Shown here: positions 1-8,443 of the stretch, one piece after another
How positions within the stretch are numbered: position 1 is the first letter of the stretch
Layout: the number at the start of each line of letters is the position of its first letter
NCBI GenBank assembly: GCA_046328115.1
Contig: JAXLXE010000004.1
Location: 496,001-560,000 of the forward strand
Length of the DNA: 64,000 nt
Source of the DNA: JAXLXE01 sp046328115
Lineage (GTDB): Bacteria; Chloroflexota; UBA6077; JACCZL01
Reading direction: 5' to 3'
Notes under the pieces: generated by a model
The model's database searches: none
What the model was told of the DNA's origin: nothing
The model's input: the letters and a program-made list of their open reading frames with translations, nothing else
Position numbers and translations under genes: made by a program

Positions 1-23
1 GGCATGGGCGTGGAGGAACCGCA

Positions 24-863
24 ATGAAGAAACCCGGTAACCGAGCGTGGCTGAGCGTGGCACTAGGGTTCGCATTGGCGGGATGCGCCACGATGGTAGC
101 GGCCCAACAGCAACGCGGCCCCGCGCCCACCGACGACCGCGTGGGATTTCCAGAGGGCTACGAAACCACCTACAAGCTCCTCTTTGTTCTGGACCGGCCG
201 GACAACCGTCAGGTGCGCATGGTGTACGGCAACGATCAAGCGGCGAGCGGAAAGCCGGGGGAGCCGTTCCCCTATGGGTCCGTACTCGTCATGGAGACCT
301 GGAGCGCCAGGAAGGACGCGTCCGGACTCCCAGAGCTCGGCGCGGACGGACGGTATCAGAAGGATCAGCTCACGGGTATCTTCGTGCAGCGAAAGGAGCC
401 AGCCTTCGGTGAAGCCTACCAGCTTCAGCGGAGCGGCGAGTGGGAATACGTGGCGTACAAGCCGGACCGTTCGCACCTGCAGCCGCCGGAGAACACCAAC
501 GCCTGCGCCGCCTGTCATCAGGATGCGGGTAGGACGCGCGACTGGGTGTTCCGGGCTGACCTGTTCTTTCAACCCGGCCGCGGCGCGGTTCCCACGCCGG
601 TAGAAGGCCTGGCGGCGCTGGGCCGCCTCCCAATCCAGAACTACAGCTTTGTGCCCGCCTCCGCCACGTTCAAGGTGGGCAGCGCCATCACCTGGGTGAA
701 TGAGGACGAGGCCATCCACACCGTGACCGCGGTGGACAACAGCTTTGACTCCGGCAGGATCTCGCTGGGCGGGACGTTCCGGCGAACGTTTGAAACTCCC
801 GGCACGTTTGACTACGTATGCACCGTGCACCAGAACATGAGGGCGCGGATCGTAGTCGAATAG
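24..863 (+). CDS. Cytochrome P460-type heme protein fused to a cupredoxin domain, lipoprotein
   Basis: Exported 279-residue redox protein. The leader ends in a lipobox (LAGC, Cys21), so it is probably a lipid-anchored surface protein. Residues 40-185 look like a cytochrome P460 domain with the c-heme motif CAACH at 161-165. P460 proteins bind an unusual heme and oxidise hydroxylamine or detoxify NO. Residues 205-279 are a plastocyanin-like cupredoxin with candidate copper ligands His232, Cys266, His269 and Met272. A GGAGG ribosome site precedes the ATG. Fusion to a cupredoxin would let the heme domain pass electrons to its own copper centre. The following histidine kinase begins within its stop codon, so they are probably co-transcribed. 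The domain calls are solid; the substrate is inferred. Confidence 0.8.
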   Translation: MKKPGNRAWLSVALGFALAGCATMVAAQQQRGPAPTDDRVGFPEGYETTYKLLFVLDRPDNRQVRMVYGNDQAASGKPGEPFPYGSVLVMETWSARKDASGLPELGADGRYQKDQLTGIFVQRKEPAFGEAYQLQRSGEWEYVAYKPDRSHLQPPENTNACAACHQDAGRTRDWVFRADLFFQPGRGAVPTPVEGLAALGRLPIQNYSFVPASATFKVGSAITWVNEDEAIHTVTAVDNSFDSGRISLGGTFRRTFETPGTFDYVCTVHQNMRARIVVE

Positions 864-2116
864 TGCGGCGGGGTGAAAGCTCGGCCCAGCTATCTGGCAC
901 GACCAGTGGCACGCCAGGCCGCGAGCTGGGGCGCTCCAACGGATACCGCTTACCGCGGCTGGTCAGCCTTGCGCTACCAGCCGCGGTCTGGCTCCTGGCG
1001 GTGGTCACGCCACCCCGAAGCGGACTCAGCCCTGAGTATCTCGCCACGTTGAGTGCGACGTTGGCGGCCCTGGCGTGGATAGACCTCCGCGCCGTCGGGG
1101 CGGAGTCATCAGTGACGCGCAGGCTGGCGGTCCTCAGCGCCGAGTTGGCGTTGTGCTTCCTGATCGTGCTGGCTCACGGTACGTTGATCCGGCCCGCGCT
1201 CATCTACCTTCTGCCTACCAGTCGATCACTGGTCATGTTCGGCGAGCGTCGCGGCGCGCTGGCCAGCGGGACCGTGTGGTTAGCGTACGGCGCCAACGTG
1301 GTGTTAGACGGATGGCCAGACCGTCTGGCGGAGTACATCCCGAATTACTTCTCGTTTTTCCTGGCTCCGTACGTCGCGGCGCTCGCTATGACGCAGGGGG
1401 CCATTCGCCAGGCGCAGCACCGAGCGAGAGCAGAGCGACTCTACGTGGAATTGCAGCACGCGCACCAGGAGCTACGCGAGCTCCACGAGCACGCTCGCGA
1501 GGCCGGGATGCTGGAAGAACGGAACCGCCTGGCGCGCGAAATCCACGATTCGGTAGCGCACTACCTCACTGTGATCGCCGTGCAACTCGAGACAGCCGCG
1601 GCGCTTTCAACATCCAGACCAGATGAGGCGCGTCTGCAATTGGGGCGCGCTCGGGAGCTCACAGCGGACTGCCTGCGTGAGCTTCGGCACTCCGTTGCCG
1701 CCTTACGAGCGACCAGTCGAGAGCAGCTTTCGCTTGCGCACGTGTTGCGCAAGCTCGTGCACGACTTTTCCACCAGCACGGGGATCGCCGTCACCCTGGA
1801 CATTGGATTGGACGACTCGTCGCTGAAACCGGAGGCGGTTCTCGCCCTGTACCGGGTAGCGCAGGAAGGCCTCACGAACGTGCAACGTCACTCCCAGTCT
1901 CCCAGTGCCGTGGTGGAGCTTCAGCGTGAGGGGCAGGACATCTGTCTGAGAGTGCGGGACCACGGCCGGGCTCACCCAGCGGCGGACGGGACACCCGGTG
2001 GTTTTGGGCTGATTGGGCTGGCTGAGCGTCTGGCGCTCCTTGGCGGGGAGATCACGTTCCAGCACACACCAGCGGCTGGAGCCAGCCTGGAAGCACGAGT
2101 GCCGGCCCATGGCTGA
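863..2116 (+). CDS. NarL-family sensor histidine kinase (HisKA_3)
   Basis: Membrane sensor kinase of about 417 residues. The GTG at 863 overlaps the stop of the preceding gene by one base and is preferred over an in-frame upstream start at 818. Several hydrophobic N-terminal segments are followed by a short coiled region and the H-box EERNRLAREIHDSVAHY, phosphoacceptor His at about residue 228. The ATPase domain follows, with N-box YRVAQEGLTNVQRH and a G-box around GGFGLIGLAERLALLGGE. It autophosphorylates and passes phosphate to the response regulator whose ATG lies inside its own 3' end. The signal is unknown. Co-transcription with a P460-cupredoxin protein suggests a redox or nitrogen-oxide cue, which is inference. 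Confidence 0.88.
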   Translation: MRRGESSAQLSGTTSGTPGRELGRSNGYRLPRLVSLALPAAVWLLAVVTPPRSGLSPEYLATLSATLAALAWIDLRAVGAESSVTRRLAVLSAELALCFLIVLAHGTLIRPALIYLLPTSRSLVMFGERRGALASGTVWLAYGANVVLDGWPDRLAEYIPNYFSFFLAPYVAALAMTQGAIRQAQHRARAERLYVELQHAHQELRELHEHAREAGMLEERNRLAREIHDSVAHYLTVIAVQLETAAALSTSRPDEARLQLGRARELTADCLRELRHSVAALRATSREQLSLAHVLRKLVHDFSTSTGIAVTLDIGLDDSSLKPEAVLALYRVAQEGLTNVQRHSQSPSAVVELQREGQDICLRVRDHGRAHPAADGTPGGFGLIGLAERLALLGGEITFQHTPAAGASLEARVPAHG

Positions 2117-2771
2117 GCGCGTGCGTGTGCTACTGGTGGACGACCAGAGCCTGCTGCGTGCGGGTCTGCGCACGCTCCTTGATCTCCGCGCAGACATCCA
2201 GGTCGTGGGTGAGGCAGGCGATGGTCTTGAGGCGGAGGAACAGACAGAGCGGTTGCATCCCCACGTTGTGGTGATGGATCTGCGAATGCCGCGACGCGGC
2301 GGGATCGAGGCCACACGGCGAATCCGCGAGCGCTGGCCATCCATCCACGTGCTGGTACTGACCACCTTTGACGAGGACGATCTGGTGTTTGACGCCATCG
2401 CCGCGGGAGCAGCAGGCTACGTACTCAAGGACATCAATTCAGAGACGTTGGCTGAGGCCGTCCTGGCCTCCGCGCGCGGCGACGCCCCGCTGAACCCGGG
2501 GGTAGCTCGCAAGCTGGTCCATCGACTTCGCCGGCAGCCGGCGCTGCCGCTTTCGTCACAGACGCCCCCAGCGGACCGGCTAACGGACCGCGAACAGACC
2601 ATCCTAGAGCTGCTCGCGAGTGGATCGAGCAACCGCGAGATCGCGGATAAGCTCGCGCTCACCGAAGGGACCGTCAAGAACTACGTGTCCTCGATTTTGT
2701 CCAAAATCGGTGTGCGGGACCGTACGCAGGCCGCGCTGTACGCCGTTCGGGCTGGATTGAAGCCCAGCTAA
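2109..2771 (+). CDS. NarL/FixJ-family response regulator
   Basis: 220-residue partner of the kinase just upstream, with an 8-base overlap that implies translational coupling. The receiver domain (1-120) has the acidic pair Asp11/Asp12, phosphoacceptor Asp57 (VVVMDLRMP) and the conserved Lys in GYVLKD. The C-terminal LuxR-type helix-turn-helix (about 150-215) reads LTDREQTILELLASG and then EGTVKNYVSSILSKIGVRDR. It is a DNA-binding transcription factor activated by phosphorylation. ATG at 2109 is chosen because upstream in-frame sequence lies inside the kinase coding region and the receiver begins at once with VRVLLVDDQ. Targets are unknown. Confidence 0.92.
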   Translation: MAERVRVLLVDDQSLLRAGLRTLLDLRADIQVVGEAGDGLEAEEQTERLHPHVVVMDLRMPRRGGIEATRRIRERWPSIHVLVLTTFDEDDLVFDAIAAGAAGYVLKDINSETLAEAVLASARGDAPLNPGVARKLVHRLRRQPALPLSSQTPPADRLTDREQTILELLASGSSNREIADKLALTEGTVKNYVSSILSKIGVRDRTQAALYAVRAGLKPS

Positions 2772-2799
2772 GTCAGCTCTGGGCCAGACGGTGCGCTGT

Positions 2800-4779
2800 T
2801 CAGGCGCCTATGGCCAGCACGTTGCCGCGACCCGCGGCGAGCCCGGTCACCAGGAGCGTCTCCACCGCGTGGGTGGGTAGCGGCGGGTTGAACAGGTAGC
2901 CCTGGCCAAAGCGGCAGCCAAGGTCTCGTAGCTCGCCAAGCTGCTCCTCCGTCTCGATACCCTCGCCCACCACGGCCAGGCGCAGGTCATTGGCCAGGCT
3001 GATGATGGAGCGAATGATGGCGCGGTCCTGCGGGTCGCTGCCGAGACGCCCGACGAACGAGCGGTCGATCTTGAGGATCCGCACCGGAAAGCGGCGGAGG
3101 TACGCCAGGCTGGAGTAGCCAGTCCCGAAATCATCCACGGCCAGGTCTACCCCAAGCTCGCGCAATTCGCTGAGACGCCCGATGGTGGCCTCCACATCCC
3201 GCATCATCACGCTCTCAGTGATCTCCAGCTTGAGCCGCGAGGGGAAGAACCGGGTGTCCTGAAGGACCCGTGCGACGGACGCCACCAGGCCAGGGTGCTG
3301 GAGCTGCGTTCCCGAGAGATTGACGGACAGGCTGAGATCTCCGTAACCGCTGAAGCGTGACTGCCAGTCCGTCATCTGGCGGCAGGCCTCGCCCAGGATC
3401 CATTCGCCAATCGGGACGATGAGCCCAGTCTCCTCCGCAAGCGGGATGAACTCCAACGGTGAGATCAGGCCACGCTCAGGATGCTTCCAACGCACTAACG
3501 CCTCGAATCCCTCAATGCGTTGTGCCTGGATGTCAATGATCGGCTGATAGTAGACCCGGAACTCATTGCGCTCTAGCGCCTTGCGGAGGCTGGTCTCTAG
3601 CTCCAGCCGTTCGGAAGCGCGCGCGGTCATACTGACGTCAAAGACCTCGAAGCGGGACTTCCCATTCGCCTTCGCGCGGTACATGGCCACGTCAGCATCC
3701 CGGAGGATGTCGTCCGGCCGCTCCGGTCCGGGACCGCCCATCGTAACACCGATGCTCGCGCGCACGAACACGTCGTGCCCACCGATCAGGAAAGGCGCCT
3801 CAAGATTGGCGAGGAGGCGCTCCGCCAGAATGCGCGCGGTGGACTCGTCTTCTACCTCCTCCACGAGGATGCCAAACTCGTCGCCGCCCAGGCGGGCCAG
3901 CGTGTCCTCCTGGCGCACGCAGGTGAGCATGCGCTGGGCAACGGCGGTGAGCAGACGGTCCCCCACGGGGTGGCCGAGGCTGTCATTGATCAGCTTGAAG
4001 TTATCCAGGTCCACGAACATCACGGCGATCTGCCGATCGTGTCGGGAGGCGCGCACTAGAGCTCGCTCGAGACGGTCCACGAACAGGACGCGATTGGGAA
4101 GCTCCGTCAGCGCGTCGTGGAACGCCTGGTACTGGAGCATCTGCTCGAACTCTTTGCGCTCCGTGATGTCCCGGAACGTCGCAATGATCCCGTGGACGCG
4201 TGGGTCCTTGAGCAGATTGGTGACGATGGCCTCGAAGTGACACCAGCTTTCATCCGAAAGGCGCAGGCGGAACTCGGCGGCCATACTCAAGCGCGGGCTC
4301 TGGAGCGCCTGTGCAAACAGACTGTTGGCGGTGTCCCGGTCATCCGGGTGGACCAGCGAGAAGAGGTTGCGGCCGCGGAGCTGGTCTGTCGTGTAGCCCC
4401 AGATACGCTCGGCGGATGGGCTCTGGTAGTCCACCGAGCCGTCGTCGCGCAACACCAGAACCACATCGGAGGTGTTGAGCACCATCGAGCGGAAACGCTG
4501 CTCACCGCGCCGCAGCTCTTCCAGTTCGGCCGAGACGGCCTCCTGCGACACCCTGGCAGCGGCGCCGCGCCCGCGGCACACTCCCAGAACAACTGATCCC
4601 GCCACGGCCAGCACCGTCAGAGCGCCGATTGCCTGTTCGCCCCCGATGACGCCCAGCAGGTAGGCCCCACCTAGCAGAAGTCCGAACGCCGCGCCGATGG
4701 CGCCCCCGCGCGCGCCGCACGCAAATGCCTCGCTGTCACACTGCCGGAGTAGATCCGCCCACCTGGTGCCGATGCTCAC
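2800..4779 (-). CDS. Membrane PAS-GGDEF-EAL cyclic-di-GMP turnover protein
   Basis: 659 residues. Two N-terminal membrane helices (about 22-70), a PAS sensor domain (about 90-215), a GGDEF diguanylate cyclase domain and an EAL phosphodiesterase domain. The cyclase signature is intact (LARLGGDEFGIL), and an RxxD motif (RQED) sits five residues before GGDEF, where the product-inhibition I-site is expected. The EAL domain has FEALVRW, the DDFGTGYSSL loop and LKIDRSFV, so both activities look possible. It would set local c-di-GMP in response to a PAS ligand. It is convergent with the response regulator and divergent from the ECF sigma factor. Confidence 0.93.
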   Translation of the reverse strand: MSIGTRWADLLRQCDSEAFACGARGGAIGAAFGLLLGGAYLLGVIGGEQAIGALTVLAVAGSVVLGVCRGRGAAARVSQEAVSAELEELRRGEQRFRSMVLNTSDVVLVLRDDGSVDYQSPSAERIWGYTTDQLRGRNLFSLVHPDDRDTANSLFAQALQSPRLSMAAEFRLRLSDESWCHFEAIVTNLLKDPRVHGIIATFRDITERKEFEQMLQYQAFHDALTELPNRVLFVDRLERALVRASRHDRQIAVMFVDLDNFKLINDSLGHPVGDRLLTAVAQRMLTCVRQEDTLARLGGDEFGILVEEVEDESTARILAERLLANLEAPFLIGGHDVFVRASIGVTMGGPGPERPDDILRDADVAMYRAKANGKSRFEVFDVSMTARASERLELETSLRKALERNEFRVYYQPIIDIQAQRIEGFEALVRWKHPERGLISPLEFIPLAEETGLIVPIGEWILGEACRQMTDWQSRFSGYGDLSLSVNLSGTQLQHPGLVASVARVLQDTRFFPSRLKLEITESVMMRDVEATIGRLSELRELGVDLAVDDFGTGYSSLAYLRRFPVRILKIDRSFVGRLGSDPQDRAIIRSIISLANDLRLAVVGEGIETEEQLGELRDLGCRFGQGYLFNPPLPTHAVETLLVTGLAAGRGNVLAIGA

Positions 4780-4940
4780 TGCGCCCCCCGAACGCTCTGG
4801 CCATGTTCAGTCATGTCGATGGAACGGAGGTGGCGGCCATCAGGGGATGGCCGGCCCATCGGCTGACGGTGGACAACCCGCCCATCACTCCATCCGTCGC
4901 CATCTCGTTGACCGGCGTGGGAGAGATGCCAGCCCAACCT

Positions 4941-5600
4941 ATGAGCGCGCTTACCATCGAATCTGCTACGCCACCGTCCCGGGAGCTCGCTGAGGCGAGC
5001 GATCCACGGGGGCGGGGACTGGCGCTGCCCGACGCCGAGCTCGTGGCACGGTGTCGCGCGGGAAGCGAGGCGGCCTGGTTCGACATCGTTGGCCGATATC
5101 GAGCGCTGGTCACTTCCGTGATCCGGCGCTATCGGCTTGACGAGGACGAGGCGGCAGATGTGGCGCAGGAAGTGTGGGTGGCTGCATGGCGCGGCATCAA
5201 TGCGCTGCGAGAGCCCAACCGCCTGGGCGCCTGGCTGGCAACGCTAGCGGGACGAGTCGCGTGGGACTCCACGCAGAGACGATCACGCGGACGGCTGACC
5301 GAGCCACTCGAGACGGCGCTGGCAACCGCCGCGGATGAACAGCCAGGTCCGGAGCGGCTCGCTACGAATCTGGAAGACGCGGCGGAGCTCCGTGCGGCGC
5401 TCCGCCTCACCTCTCAGCGCTGTCAGCTTCTCATCCGCACCCTCTACTTCAGCCAGCGGGAGCCGACGTACGCGGAGCTCGCGCGTGTTCTGGGCTGCTC
5501 CTCCAACAGCGTGGGACCACTCAGGACGCGTTCCTTTCAAGAGCTGCGAAGAGCGCTAGATTCTGTGGTGCAGACGGACACGCGCGGGGGTACCCGGTGA
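4941..5600 (+). CDS. ECF-type RNA polymerase sigma-70 factor
   Basis: About 219 residues. Sigma region 2 is seen in AWFDIVGRYRALVTSVIRRY and DEAADVAQEVWVAAWRGI, and region 4 in TYAELARVLGCSSNSVG with RTRSFQELRRAL. No anti-sigma factor gene is adjacent. The ATG at 4941 is favoured by domain position. An in-frame ATG at 4926 is also possible, because GGGAGAG lies just before it. The stop overlaps the GTG of the TPR-CHAT gene (GTGA), so sigma and CHAT protease are translated together. Sigma factors encoded with CHAT proteases are a recurring arrangement in high-GC bacteria. Here the CHAT protein or its substrate may control the sigma factor, which is inference. Confidence 0.88.
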   Translation: MSALTIESATPPSRELAEASDPRGRGLALPDAELVARCRAGSEAAWFDIVGRYRALVTSVIRRYRLDEDEAADVAQEVWVAAWRGINALREPNRLGAWLATLAGRVAWDSTQRRSRGRLTEPLETALATAADEQPGPERLATNLEDAAELRAALRLTSQRCQLLIRTLYFSQREPTYAELARVLGCSSNSVGPLRTRSFQELRRALDSVVQTDTRGGTR

Positions 5601-8443
5601 CGCGCGAGGAGCGATCTACCCTGGAGCAGCCTCGCCGGCTCCAATCAGAGCACCCGGACAATTGGGACACACGGGCGAGTGAGATCGATAGGCTCAACCG
5701 CACTGATCCGCACGAGGGATTGAAGCGCGCGGCGGACTGGCTCCAAATGGAACGGGAGCGCGGCTCGGCGGAGGGTGAGACACGGGCGCTACGCGCACAC
5801 AGCCACGCGCTTCGCTTTCTGGGCCGGTATGACGAGGCAATCGCCCAGTACGACGACACCGAGCGCCGATTCCGAGCGCTGGGCTTAGAAGCAGAGGCAG
5901 CTCGAACGCAGATCGGTCACGTGAACGCGCTGCGCTACAAGGGGCTGTACGAGGAAGCCGTGCAGCTCGCAAGCAGCGGCCGCGAGTATTTTCTGGAGCA
6001 CGGCGAAGATCTCCAGGCAGCCAAGCAGTCCAACAATCTGGGCACCCTCTTCCGCCCAATGGGGCGGCTCAAGGACGCCCTCGAAGCCTACTCCGTGGCT
6101 CGCGCGGTGTTCCGCCGGCTGCGCGAAGACTCCGCGGTGGCAGACGTGGAACAGAACATCGGCAACGTCCTCGTTGACCTGGGGCGTTTTGAAGACGCGG
6201 TCCCGCGGCTGCGCGCGGCAGAGCGCATCCGCCGGCGCCTGGGCCTCCGGTCCGAAGTGGCGCTGACTCTCGTGAACATTGGCGTGCTCTCGCACCGGCG
6301 AGCGGACTACGGCCGGGCAATTCAGGCACTGACGGATGCACGGCGAATTTACGAGGAGCTTCAGGGCGAGCGTGGCGCTGCGCTTGCCAACCTGCAGATG
6401 CTTCCGGCCTGCCTGGCCCTGAACCTCCGAGCTGAGTCTCACGACGCGGCCGCGCGCGCCGTGGAGGGCCTGAGAAGACTGGATATGCCTCTAGAGCTCG
6501 GTCAGGCGCTGCTGGCGTCCAGCCGCGTATCCGAGCAGGATGGCGAAGTGGCAACTGCCGTCGCGCAGATAGACGAGGCATACGGGCTGTTTGCCCAGCT
6601 CGGAAACCGAATCTGGTCCGCGGACGCGCGGATCCAGGCCGCGCGACTCCGCGCGCTGGCCACGGCCGAATCCGCAAGCGAGCTGTTGGAAGTGCTGCAG
6701 TCCGCTGAAGAGGCCACCGAGAGTCTGCGCGAGGCCGGCGCACTGGACCGGGCGCTCTTCGGCCAGCTCGTCCAATCGGCGCTGCTCGCCCGGCTGGGTG
6801 ACACGGAGACCGCTCTGGAACGACTGGCGGGGGCGGCGCGAGGCGCGGCGGCCATCGGCGCTGACCATCTGCTCTACCAGGCGCACGCAACCATGGGTAG
6901 CCTGCAGGCAGAGACGGACATCAACCAGGCGATAGACAGTTACAAGCGAGCGATCCATCACCTGGAGCAGGTCCGCTCACGGGCCCTGGCGGATGATCTG
7001 AAGCTGGCCTTCCTGGCGGACAAGACGGACCTGTACGAGCAGATTGTGGACCTCTTGCTCCAAACTGACGCGCATGACTCGGTTGCGGCCGCGTTTCGGT
7101 ATGTGGAACGCTCCAAGTCGCGGACGCTGCTGGAAGAGCTGGTGGGTGGGGCGAACGCGGAGGCGGGGACCCGCTCCCGGGTGCGAAAGCTCGCCCGCAA
7201 GGTGCGCGACATCCGGACCAGCCTGAACAGCACCTATGCCCGCGCGTACGGCGCGGACGTGACGCCCTCCGCCGACAGTGTGGCACGATCAAACCAGGCG
7301 GAGCTGGTTGCCCGGCTGGAGCGCGAGTACGAGCAGGCCACCCGTGAGCTCCAACTCTCGGTACGCGCGGCCTCACCCGGCGGTGCCCCGCTCAGCGAGC
7401 TAGAGCTAATTGAGACTCCCCTGCCGCCTTCAATGGCGCTGGTGGAATACTACTCCGTCCACGGCGAGATGCTGGCGTTCGTCAAGCGCGGGACAAGGCT
7501 CACGCTGCGCCGCCTGGGCGCCACGGAGAGCATCGACCGCCAGGCGGAACGGATCCAGTTCCAGATCGGCAAAGGCACACTAGGCTCAGAGTATCTGCTC
7601 GCAAACCTGGAGAACCTCCGCAGAGGAATCGACCGCTGCCTCCAAGGGCTGTGGCGACTGGCGCTAGAGCCACTGGCGGACGATTTGGAAGGTGTTGAGC
7701 ACCTGGTTGTGATCCCACACGGATCGCTCCACGGAGTGCCCTTCCATGCGCTCCACGACGGTGAGCGGTACCTGGCGGAACGCATGACGATCAGCTACTC
7801 GCCGAGCGCCGGCGTGTACTTCGCAAGCTGCCGATTCGGAGCAACCGACGCTGGGCGGACCCTGGTGGTAGGAGTGGAGGACGCGGGGCTTCCCTGGGTG
7901 AGCCACGAGGTGGAGACGGTCACGCGGGTCTCGGCGGGAGGGAGAGTCCTGGACGGCACGCAGGCAACCAGCGCGGCATTGTGGAAGGCGGCCGGCACCT
8001 TTGACACGCTGCACCTCGCCACACACGCGGTGTTCCGTGCGGACAACCCGGCGTTCTCCTCCATCAAACTCGCGGACGCCTGGCTCACGGTCTCCGATCT
8101 GGCAGAAATCGCCCGCGGCGCCAATCTGGTCACGTTGTCAGCATGCGAGACCGCTGTTGGCGGCTTGACGATCGGCGACGAGGTCATTGGTCTGACTCGT
8201 GGACTGCTGGGGGCGGGGTGCGCATCCGTTGTAGCCAGTCTGTGGCCCGTGAACGATGAGAGCACAGCACGGCTGATGGAGCACTTTTACCGGTCATTGC
8301 AGACCGGATTGACGGCGGCGGCGGCGCTCCGCGAGGCCATGCTTACGCTGCGCGAGCAGTACGATCATCCATACTTCTGGGCACCATTCGTCGTGGCGGG
8401 GGGCGGTTCCACGCGGGCGCAGTGCCAGGAGCTAGCAGCGTGA
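5597..8443 (+). CDS. TPR-repeat CHAT-domain caspase-like protease
   Basis: 948 residues. Roughly the first 480 are tetratricopeptide repeats (for example ALRFLGRYDEAIAQYDDTER and NIGNVLVDLGRFEDAVPRLR), followed by a helical linker with SKSRTLLEELV, which commonly precedes CHAT domains. The CHAT domain (about 640-940) has the catalytic dyad His810 (LHLATHA) and Cys850 (LSACETA), 40 residues apart as in the family. It is expected to be a cysteine endopeptidase activated through its TPR platform. The GTG start overlaps the sigma-factor stop and the stop overlaps the S9 peptidase start, giving a three-gene coupled operon. No signal peptide, so cytoplasmic. Confidence 0.92.
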   Translation: MTREERSTLEQPRRLQSEHPDNWDTRASEIDRLNRTDPHEGLKRAADWLQMERERGSAEGETRALRAHSHALRFLGRYDEAIAQYDDTERRFRALGLEAEAARTQIGHVNALRYKGLYEEAVQLASSGREYFLEHGEDLQAAKQSNNLGTLFRPMGRLKDALEAYSVARAVFRRLREDSAVADVEQNIGNVLVDLGRFEDAVPRLRAAERIRRRLGLRSEVALTLVNIGVLSHRRADYGRAIQALTDARRIYEELQGERGAALANLQMLPACLALNLRAESHDAAARAVEGLRRLDMPLELGQALLASSRVSEQDGEVATAVAQIDEAYGLFAQLGNRIWSADARIQAARLRALATAESASELLEVLQSAEEATESLREAGALDRALFGQLVQSALLARLGDTETALERLAGAARGAAAIGADHLLYQAHATMGSLQAETDINQAIDSYKRAIHHLEQVRSRALADDLKLAFLADKTDLYEQIVDLLLQTDAHDSVAAAFRYVERSKSRTLLEELVGGANAEAGTRSRVRKLARKVRDIRTSLNSTYARAYGADVTPSADSVARSNQAELVARLEREYEQATRELQLSVRAASPGGAPLSELELIETPLPPSMALVEYYSVHGEMLAFVKRGTRLTLRRLGATESIDRQAERIQFQIGKGTLGSEYLLANLENLRRGIDRCLQGLWRLALEPLADDLEGVEHLVVIPHGSLHGVPFHALHDGERYLAERMTISYSPSAGVYFASCRFGATDAGRTLVVGVEDAGLPWVSHEVETVTRVSAGGRVLDGTQATSAALWKAAGTFDTLHLATHAVFRADNPAFSSIKLADAWLTVSDLAEIARGANLVTLSACETAVGGLTIGDEVIGLTRGLLGAGCASVVASLWPVNDESTARLMEHFYRSLQTGLTAAAALREAMLTLREQYDHPYFWAPFVVAGGGSTRAQCQELAA

